From NCBI GenBank assembly GCA_005880805.1, contig VBFZ01000015.1, positions 5,474 to 17,989 on the forward strand: a DNA stretch of 12,516 nt, read 5' to 3'. The position numbers and the translations under genes are program-made. The DNA is from Chloroflexota bacterium. Lineage in GTDB: Bacteria > Chloroflexota > Limnocylindria > Limnocylindrales > CSP1-4. Under the pieces are notes generated by a model that worked only from the letters and a program-made list of their open reading frames with translations, was not told where the DNA came from and made no database searches. Below, in pieces: positions 6,577-12,516 of this stretch; position 1 is the stretch's first letter, and each line of letters opens with the position of its first letter.

Positions 6577-8420
6577 TGGTGCTGCTCCTCCTCACGCCCG
6601 GCGAGCTGCTCGGCGCGCTGCTCCGGGTGGTATTCGGGGATCGGCACGTCCCACCAGCCGGTCTTGTCCGGTCCCGCATCGTCCAGGTCGCGGCTGACCG
6701 TGATCGCGATCAGCGACGGCCCACCGGACGCGAGCCCGCGTCGAACGGCGGCCGCAACCTCCCCGGGCTCGGTGACCGCTTCGGCATGCAGGCCGAACCC
6801 GCGCCCGATCGCCGCGAAGTCCGGCGAGTAGATCGACCCATCCGGCCGCGTGAAGTCGGTCACGGCCGTGCGCCCGAAGAACGTCTGCTGCCCACCCTTG
6901 ATGCTGATCCAGCCCGAGTTGTCGAGGACGACCTGGCAGATCGGCGTGCCGAGCATGACCGCCGTCGCCAGCTCCTGCATGGACTGCAGGAAGTCGCCGT
7001 CGCCGCTGATCGACAGGACCTGGCGTCCCGGCGCGGCCAGTTGCGCGCCGATCGCGGCGGGGAGGGTAAAACCCATCGCCGAGAAGCCGCCCGACGTGAT
7101 GTGGGTCCGCGGGTAGCGAGTGACCCAGCGCTGCTTGACCATTCCCTGCGGTAGCCCGGCGCCCGTGACGACGATCGCGTCGGGGTCGGTCGCAGACTGG
7201 ATCTCGCGGACCGCGCGTGCCATCGTCATCGGCACCTTGTCGCTGCCGGATTTGACCTCGACCTGCTCCCCCCACGCGCGCTTGAGCCGCTGAATCTCCT
7301 CGTAGTAGGCCGTGTCGCGGTAGACGTTCGGGCCTCCGCCCGCGCCGAGCGCCTCGAGAAGATCAGCGAGTGCCGCCCGAGCGTCGCCGACGAGCGGCAC
7401 CGCGACGGGGTAGTTCTTCCCGATCTCGCGCGGATCGATATCGACCTGGATCAGCTGCGACGGCGGGATCGAGAAGGTGACGCCCTTGCGGTACGACGAC
7501 GCCGACCAGTCGGTGAACCGGTTACCGACTGAGAGGACCACGTCCGCGTTGGCCGTTAGTTGATTCCCACACGTCGAGGCCGTGTCCCCGATCGTCTGCG
7601 CCGCGAGCTCGTGCGTCTCGTCGATCGCGCCCTTGCCCATCCAGGTCGTGACGACCGGCGCGCCGAGGCGCTCCGCGAGTGCGACGAGCTCCGGGCCCGC
7701 CTCGGCCGTGATCGCGCCGCCGCCCGCGACGATGACCGGGCGCTGAGCACCTCGCAGAAGCGCAGCCGCGCGCTCCACGTCGTCGGCGGACGGCCGGACC
7801 CTGCCGCGTGCCTCGCGTTCCTCCGGGTCGGGGATAACGACCTCGGCACTCTCCGCCTGAACGTCCATGGGCAGGTCGAGGAGGACCGGACCCGGCCGCC
7901 CGGACACCATCTGATTCCAGGCCCGATGCAGCACGAAGGGCAGCTCGTCGACACGAGACGGCTGCCACCACTCCTTGACGACCGCCTCGAAGATCCGCGG
8001 GTTGTCCGCCACGTGCCGCCGCTCCAGCTCCTGCAGCACGGCGTGGCCGCGCATGTAGGTGTGGGTGGAGCCGGTCATCAGCATCACGGCCGTCGAGTCG
8101 ACGTACGACGTGGCCATGCCGATTACCGTGTTCGTCGCCCCCGGCCCGATGCTCGTGAATGCCAACAACGGCCGACCCGCGACCCGGTAGTAGCCATCCG
8201 CGAGGTGGACCGCCGACTGCTCGTGCATGACCTGCAGCGTCCGGATCGCGTCCGACCGGTCGAGCAGCGCATCGGTGAGGGTCCACGAACCGTGGCCGGG
8301 AATGCCGACCGCGTAGGGCACTCCCTGGCGGACCAGGTACTCGATCAGGATCTGGACGCCCGAGAGTCTCTGTGGAGTCCGCTCAGCGGTCGCAGGATGG
8401 GTTCGCAGGACGTCGACCAT
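6573..8420 (-). CDS. iolD: ThDP-dependent enzyme, acetolactate-synthase-like; probable trihydroxycyclohexanedione hydrolase (IolD-like)
   Basis: A three-domain thiamine-diphosphate enzyme of about 615 residues (numbers count the GTG codon before the ATG as 1). The N-terminal Pyr domain has PGHGSWTLTDALL (42-54), the catalytic Glu68 in MHEQSAVHLADGYYR, and SIGPGATN (91-98). The middle FAD/NAD-like domain starts near 211 (PVIVAGGGA, 229-237). The C-terminal PP domain has SGDGDFLQSMQELATAV (473-489) and DNSGW (501-505), the ThDP/Mg site. The PGHG motif, EQ after the active Glu, VLQ-LE (129-133) and length resemble IolD, which hydrolyses the cyclic dione to 5-deoxyglucuronate. By name it could otherwise pass for acetolactate synthase. 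No AHAS small subunit is present, and iolE and iolG follow directly, favouring IolD. ATG at 8418-8420 is preferred over the adjacent GTG because GGGG (8428-8431) is then 7 nt away. Confidence 0.75.
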   Translation of the reverse strand: MVDVLRTHPATAERTPQRLSGVQILIEYLVRQGVPYAVGIPGHGSWTLTDALLDRSDAIRTLQVMHEQSAVHLADGYYRVAGRPLLAFTSIGPGATNTVIGMATSYVDSTAVMLMTGSTHTYMRGHAVLQELERRHVADNPRIFEAVVKEWWQPSRVDELPFVLHRAWNQMVSGRPGPVLLDLPMDVQAESAEVVIPDPEEREARGRVRPSADDVERAAALLRGAQRPVIVAGGGAITAEAGPELVALAERLGAPVVTTWMGKGAIDETHELAAQTIGDTASTCGNQLTANADVVLSVGNRFTDWSASSYRKGVTFSIPPSQLIQVDIDPREIGKNYPVAVPLVGDARAALADLLEALGAGGGPNVYRDTAYYEEIQRLKRAWGEQVEVKSGSDKVPMTMARAVREIQSATDPDAIVVTGAGLPQGMVKQRWVTRYPRTHITSGGFSAMGFTLPAAIGAQLAAPGRQVLSISGDGDFLQSMQELATAVMLGTPICQVVLDNSGWISIKGGQQTFFGRTAVTDFTRPDGSIYSPDFAAIGRGFGLHAEAVTEPGEVAAAVRRGLASGGPSLIAITVSRDLDDAGPDKTGWWDVPIPEYHPEQRAEQLAGREEEQHQ

Positions 8421-8594
8421 CACTCTGCCCCGATCCGGTGTCGGCTCTTCCGAGGCGATGTGGCCTCTCCGGAGCCGATCAACCTACATTTGCGCTGTCG
8501 CGCTATCGCGGTGTCCCATCGCCGCACTGCCGCTCCGATGCGGTGCCGCGCCAACGCGCTGCCGCTTCCGACTCGCTGCCGCTCTCCCAAATGC

Positions 8595-8614
8595 GAATGT
8601 AATCGATTGCATTC
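8595..8614. promoter_or_regulatory. LacI-family operator of the inositol operon
   Basis: The 20-bp GAATGTAATCGATTGCATTC is a palindrome with one mismatched base pair. Its central 14 bp, TGTAATCGATTGCA (8598-8611), fit the LacI/GalR-family consensus TGNAANCGNTTNCA at every fixed position, including the central CG. It lies just downstream of the -10 box, about +6 to +25, where a bound repressor would block transcription. The likely ligand is the LacI-type protein encoded in the same operon. Confidence 0.82.
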
Positions 8615-8625
8615 GAGATCAGGGG

Positions 8626-8653
8626 ACGATATCACTCACGTCGCTCATGTCAA
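8626..8653 (-). promoter_or_regulatory. Sigma70-type promoter of the inositol operon
   Basis: On the minus strand a consensus -35 TTGACA (8648-8653) is followed after 16 nt by TATCGT (8626-8631), 4 of 6 matches to TATAAT. Transcription would start near 8618-8620, just before the operator, leaving a leader of about 200 nt to the iolD start. The region is less GC-rich than its surroundings. The perfect -35 and the adjoining operator support each other. Confidence 0.7.
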
Positions 8654-8698
8654 TCCCAAAGACAGCGTCCGCCCGAGATCCGAACGATCTCTACGGGC

Positions 8699-8717
8699 CG
8701 ACAGTGCGAAATCGGAC
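8699..8717 (+). repeat. 19-bp repeat, copy 1 of an inverted pair
   Basis: CGACAGTGCGAAATCGGAC occurs here and, exactly, in the opposite orientation at 12357-12375. Similarity continues weakly for about 15 bp inward (both run into a CCGGG/GTC-like stretch). It shares the CGAAATCG core with the three palindromes at 8751-8827. The two copies enclose the lgt-like and secreted-protein genes. Confidence 0.75.
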
Positions 8718-8750
8718 ATCCGCCGGGGTCGTCTCGCCAGCGCACAGGTG

Positions 8751-8827
8751 ATTCCGAAATCGGAATGCGAAATCGCATGGCGGCCTGGGGCTGCGGGACA
8801 CGATCGTGAGGACATGCGAAATCGCAT
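8751..8827. repeat. Cluster of three CGAAATCG-centred palindromes
   Basis: Three near-perfect palindromes sharing the core CGAAATCG: ATTCCGAAATCGGAAT (8751-8766), ATGCGAAATCGCAT (8765-8778, overlapping the first by 2 bp) and a second identical ATGCGAAATCGCAT (8814-8827). A further palindrome, CACGATCGTG, sits between them at 8799-8808. They lie 100-200 bp upstream of the inositol promoter. They may be binding sites of an unidentified dimeric regulator or members of a dispersed palindromic repeat family. Confidence 0.75.
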
Positions 8828-8920
8828 GGATGTTGGGGCCAAGGAGTGGTTTCGCTCGGGGAGGTGGTTCGGGCCGGAGGGTGGTTGGGGCCGAGGAGGC
8901 GGCCGGGGGGCCCATGAGAT

Positions 8921-8943
8921 GCCCGGCGGCGGTGCCGCCGGGC
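8921..8943 (-). terminator. Hairpin terminator after the lgt-like gene
   Basis: A perfect 10-bp stem GCCCGGCGGC/GCCGCCGGGC with a 3-nt loop lies 14 nt after the lgt-like stop codon. No U-run follows, as is common in GC-rich genomes. It separates the lgt-like gene from the inositol operon. Confidence 0.55.
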
Positions 8944-8957
8944 GCGGAGTGACCCCC

Positions 8958-9899
<942 letters not shown>

Positions 9900-10012
9900 G
9901 ATGGCCGCCAGTGTAGCGACGCTCGCGACGGTGCCGAGACGATGCCGGTCTGCTGGACGGGGTCCACCCGGTGGGTCGGAGACGTTGTCAGGGCAAGCCC
10001 GCCGACATGAAC

Positions 10013-10040
10013 GAGGCCCCCGGTCGCGGCCGGGGGCCTC
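10013..10040 (-). terminator. Hairpin terminator after the secreted-protein gene
   Basis: A perfect 11-bp stem GAGGCCCCCGG/CCGGGGGCCTC with a 6-nt loop (10024-10029) begins 24 nt after the stop codon of the secreted-protein gene. There is no U-run. It overlaps the longest possible 5' end of the lgt-like frame, which argues that the lgt-like gene starts further downstream and has its own promoter. Confidence 0.65.
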
Positions 10041-10064
10041 GGGACGCATCGGCCTGGATGCCGC

Positions 10065-12013
10065 CTAGGGCGTCACCCTCGAGATGCGGGTGGACCAGTT
10101 ACCAAGGCTGGTCCGGGTGGCGCCACATGAGCCGAATGGCGCGCTCGTGTACTGCGCGAACGTGCACGTTTGGGCGATGTACTCGCTGGCGATCCAGACC
10201 GAGTTGCCCACGGCAACCGCGGCACCGTAGTCGCCCCATCGCGTTCGCGGCGGGTTACCGACGAATGCCTTGTAGCTCGTGAACCCGTCGGACGGGCCCA
10301 CGCCACTCGCCGCGATGTGGATGTCGCCGACGCCAACGACCGCATCGATCGCCGCATAACCGGCGCTCGCGTAGTAGTCGTTGCCGACGACAGTAAAGGC
10401 CATGACCCCGCGGCCAGACGGCGTGACGCCAATAGCCGGGTAGGTGAGGTTGTTGCCGGCCAGGCCGAGAATGCCCTCTCGGGCAACCTTGGCGACCAAC
10501 GAGCCGGACGACGTGTCAGGCTTCACGATGTACCAGGCGACTCCGGCCTTGGTGGCGCCGCCGACAGAAACCGCAGTGTCGAGCGCGCCCCAAAGCTTGC
10601 CGTTCGCGTAGGTGACCTGCTGCATGCGGCTGTCGTTCGAATCGAGGACCGACTCGACCTCGTTGTGGGCGGGTTCGGCCACGAACAGGAACTCGGCGTC
10701 GACATGGTCGTGTCGTTGATGCACTGGCCGAGCGGGAAGTCGCCCGCCTTCTGGTTCGCCTTCGGTGGAGCCGAGTAATCGCCAACCCCGAGCACCTTGT
10801 TCGTGAGATTGATGTTCGGGGTCGCCGAAGCCAGTGAGCTGGTGTTCGTCAGCGCCCATACGATCAGCTCGTCCGACTCGCGGGGCCCGGGCGTCGTGCC
10901 GGCCGGCTCCGTGGCCTCGTCGGCCGCGTTGGAACTGAGGAAGTATTCCGTCCCACCGGCGCCGGTAGCGAATTGCCCGGTCCCTGGTGATATGGCGGGC
11001 CAGACGGTGAAGCCCGGCTGAGTTCCTTCGCTGCTGTCAACCGCGCCATTGGTGTTCAGCTGGACGACCTGAACGACGCTCGCGCCGGAAGCCAGTGCGC
11101 CCTTGGAGAACGCGTAGATCTGGGCGCCGATGAAGTTGACGCCGAAGAACGAGTACTCGTTCGTGGTCACGTAGAACCCGTTCGCGTCCGCTCCGATGTG
11201 GGGGTAGTCACCCAGGCAGGCCGAGGGGTTGGTGCGGCCCGCGGGAGGCGTGGGCTGCGTGAAGCAGTGGTGATCCGGCGTCCCGTCCGTACCGTCATCC
11301 TGCACGGGCAAGCGGTAGATGTTCCACGTCCCGGTGGGATTCGAGCCCTGGCTGACGGCAAGGTCGAGGTGATTCTTGCCGGTGAAGGTTCCGCGCGGCG
11401 TGACTTCGAGAGTCAGGACGACGTGGAACCAGCGTCCCGTCGCCTGGTCGAAGTAGCAGCTTGGGTCGGTGACGAAGGGGCCCTGCACGCCGGTCGTCCG
11501 GTTGATCGCCGGCGCATAGCCGTAGAACGTGTTGAGATCGACCACGCCGATCAGCGGGTCGCCCGCGGTGTTGTAGACGCGCAGGACGTCATTCACCGTC
11601 TCCATCACGTAGCCGTTGCCCGCACACAGCCCCTGATCAGGCGGTTCCAGGGAGAACTGATTGCCGCCATTCGCCAACCTCTGGCTGCGGTGGTTCAGGC
11701 CCTGGAAGCTGACGCCCAGCTCCGGATTGGACTTCGCCCGCTTGCCGCTCGCGGCCGTTACCGGCGCGCCGGCGCCTTCGGTCTCGCTTCGGTCGACCTC
11801 TTCGGCCGATGCGTCGCCGTCTGGCTCTGTGCGGATCTCCGGCTGTTCGAACCCGACATCCGGGCTCGCCGACGAGCGCAGGTTGGCCGTCCCCGCGGCC
11901 GAAATCTGTCGGGTGAAGCCGGACCCCGCGAAAACCGTCCCCGGGACGATCACGATGAGGCTGCCAAGGAGCGTGATTGCCCCAAGGACAGCCGCGACTC
12001 TGCGTGAACGCAT
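10065..12013 (-). pseudogene. Large secreted protein of unknown function, interrupted by one frameshift
   Basis: A single gene read in two frames. The first frame starts at ATG 12011-12013 (GTGAGG at 12019-12024 is a fair ribosome-binding site) and encodes a signal peptide MRSRRVAAVLGAITLLGSLI...VFA (1-29), an acidic low-complexity region (about 40-95), and a body with PPDQGLCAGNGY (124-135), TDPSCYFDQATGRWFHVVL (182-200) and ACLGDYPHIGADANGFYVT (265-283). Near residue 437 the sense moves to another frame, giving EFLFVAEPAHNEVESVLDSND, then RMQQVTYANGKLWGALDTAV, ending in RVTP at 10065. The 1949 nt are one short of a multiple of three, so a one-base deletion between about 10695 and 10720 would explain it. 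The restored protein would be about 649 residues, exported, with regularly spaced Cys and Trp/Tyr-rich strands suggesting a beta-rich, possibly propeller-like fold. I do not recognise the family. Assembly error or true pseudogene cannot be separated. Confidence 0.75.
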
Positions 12014-12023
12014 GCAAACCTCA

Positions 12024-12066
12024 CTGGTGTCCTGAAGAAGGAAGGGCAAGACCTTCGTCAGACCAG
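12024..12066 (-). promoter_or_regulatory. Leader stem-loop upstream of the secreted-protein gene
   Basis: The arms CTGGT-gtc-CTGA-a-GAAGG (12024-12041) and CCTTC-g-TCAG-ACCAG (12052-12066) form 14 base pairs with one bulge and one mismatch around a 10-nt loop. The structure abuts the ribosome-binding site at 12019-12024 and could influence translation or message stability. No known riboswitch class is recognised. Confidence 0.4.
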
Positions 12067-12225
12067 GTCCATAGGCTCCTCGCATGTTGGGGAGCGGTGA
12101 GGCGGCCGGCGGAAGGCCGCGAGTGGCCGCCCGGATCGCGCGGCCATGTGGCGATCGCGCGATGTCATCGGAAACCCCGGCGCTGGTGCTCGGGCTCCTG
12201 CCAGCACTCGCCTCAAGTGCATTCG

Positions 12226-12255
12226 ACGCTACTCCGGGCCCCGGGCGCTGGTCAA
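12226..12255 (-). promoter_or_regulatory. Possible promoter of the secreted-protein gene
   Basis: On the minus strand TTGACC (12250-12255) is followed after 18 nt by TAGCGT (12226-12231). The -35 is good and the -10 weak. The paired TTGCAA boxes just upstream (12270-12286) could be an activator site. Position fits a gene starting at 12013 with a leader of about 200 nt. Confidence 0.25.
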
Positions 12256-12356
12256 CGCTCATTGGGCGCTTGCAAGGAGGTTGCAACGAGCTACGTGGTG
12301 CGCGCGCGCACCTAGTCAACGCGAAGACCGCCAACCGAACGTTGATCCCGGCCGGC

Positions 12357-12375
12357 GTCCGATTTCGCACTGTCG
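12357..12375 (-). repeat. 19-bp repeat, copy 2 of an inverted pair
   Basis: Reads CGACAGTGCGAAATCGGAC on the minus strand, identical to 8699-8717 on the plus strand. Both copies point inward toward the lgt-like and secreted-protein genes, 3.6 kb apart. No transposase lies between them. Confidence 0.75.
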
Positions 12376-12399
12376 ACATGGCCCGATACCCCGAGCCGA

Positions 12400-12426
12400 G
12401 CCCGGCAGCCCTCGTGCGAGCCGGGC
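12400..12426 (-). terminator. Weak hairpin after the malate dehydrogenase-like gene
   Basis: A 7-bp stem GCCCGGC/GCCGGGC with a 13-nt loop begins 5 nt after the TAG stop at 12432-12434. There is no U-run and the loop is long, so a terminator is only suggested by its position. Confidence 0.3.
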
Positions 12427-12431
12427 AGCCC

Positions 12432-12516
12432 CTACCCCAGCCTGGCCAGGGCCTCCACCAGCTCCTTGACGGCCCCAGCGGACTTGTCGAAGGCGGTCTG
12501 CTCCTCGGCGGTCAGC
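12432..12516 (-). CDS. mdh: C-terminal end of a probable malate dehydrogenase
   Basis: The last 27 codons of a gene entering from the right edge, ending LTAEEQTAFDKSAGAVKELV then EALARLG and TAG. The pattern LT-EE---F-KSA-AV-ELV--L is that of the C-terminal helix of malate (and lactate-type) dehydrogenases, which convert malate and oxaloacetate with NAD. No catalytic residue is in the window, so the call rests on this tail only. Codon use is like the neighbouring genes. Confidence 0.5.
   Translation of the reverse strand, partial: LTAEEQTAFDKSAGAVKELVEALARLG

Larger units (their letters stand above)
8421..8957. other. 537-nt non-coding region between lgt-like gene and inositol operon
   Basis: No coding frame here looks real; the open frames are rich in Arg, Ser and Pro and lack family features. 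Reading in the direction of transcription it contains the hairpin terminator of the lgt-like gene, a G-rich imperfect repeat (about 8832-8898), the CGAAATCG palindrome cluster, a promoter with an adjacent LacI-type operator, and a leader of about 200 nt before iolD. The leader contains a 10-bp direct repeat CGCTGCCGCT at 8557-8566 and 8574-8583, and no riboswitch I can recognise. Confidence 0.7.
12014..12431. other. 418-nt non-coding leader and promoter region of the secreted-protein gene
   Basis: No credible coding frame. It contains an imperfect leader stem-loop (12024-12066), GC-rich inverted repeats (for example ATCGCGCG at 12135-12142 with CGCGCGAT at 12156-12163), a possible promoter at 12226-12255, two TTGCAA boxes 5 bp apart (12270-12275 and 12281-12286), the second copy of the 19-bp repeat, and a weak hairpin after the upstream gene. 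Confidence 0.6.

Noticed and set aside
6573..8420. Genuine biosynthetic acetolactate synthase large subunit
   Set aside because: No regulatory small subunit or branched-chain pathway genes nearby; active-site context and neighbours fit IolD better.
8458..8751. Possible small plus-strand gene in the intergenic region
   Set aside because: Its product has no motif, it lacks a ribosome-binding site and it overlaps the promoter and operator of the inositol operon.
8751..8827. CRISPR-like interpretation of the repeated palindromes
   Set aside because: Repeats are only 14-16 bp, irregularly spaced and few, with no cas genes.
10690..10725. Programmed ribosomal frameshift in the secreted-protein gene
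   Set aside because: No X-XXY-YYZ slippery sequence and no clear stimulatory structure at the junction.

Overview
The window is one stretch of very GC-rich bacterial DNA in which every supported gene lies on the minus strand, so transcription runs from the right edge to the left edge. Strong Shine-Dalgarno motifs, 1-4 nt stop/start overlaps and a lipoprotein-type solute-binding protein fit a free-living bacterium. The gene families and base composition suggest a soil or freshwater Chloroflexota (Limnocylindria-like), with Actinomycetota as the alternative. That placement is inference; no rRNA or other decisive marker is present.

Right part (about 8958-12516), read right to left. The last 27 codons of a probable malate dehydrogenase are at the right edge. 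A non-coding leader of about 420 nt follows, then a large secreted protein of unknown function whose reading frame is broken once near 10700. A strong terminator hairpin comes next, and then a divergent prolipoprotein diacylglyceryl transferase (Lgt)-like membrane protein lacking several residues needed for Lgt catalysis.

Middle (8421-8957). This 537-nt non-coding region holds the lgt-side terminator, a G-rich imperfect repeat, a cluster of short palindromes built on CGAAATCG, a sigma70-like promoter (TTGACA-16-TATCGT), and just downstream a 20-bp palindrome that matches the LacI-family operator consensus TGNAANCGNTTNCA exactly.

Left part (1-8420). An apparent operon for uptake and breakdown of myo-inositol or a close relative: ThDP enzyme (IolD-like), sugar-phosphate-isomerase-type dehydratase (IolE-like), NAD-dependent inositol dehydrogenase (IolG-like), a CUT2-type ABC importer (lipoprotein binding protein, permease, single-domain ATPase), a LacI-family repressor, and the start of a methylmalonate-semialdehyde dehydrogenase (MmsA/IolA). 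The importer would bring in the cyclitol, IolG would oxidise it to the inosose, IolE would dehydrate it, and IolD would open the ring. MmsA would act at the end of the pathway. The kinase (IolC), isomerase (IolB) and aldolase (IolJ) are not in the window and could lie beyond the left edge. The repressor is inside the operon and most likely acts on the operator next to the promoter.

I see no CRISPR array, transposase, tRNA, rRNA or phage gene. The points most worth a second look are the Lgt-like protein with an altered active site, the CGAAATCG palindrome family including a 19-bp inverted pair that flanks the lgt/secreted-protein module, the frameshifted secreted protein, and the promoter/operator architecture of the inositol operon.
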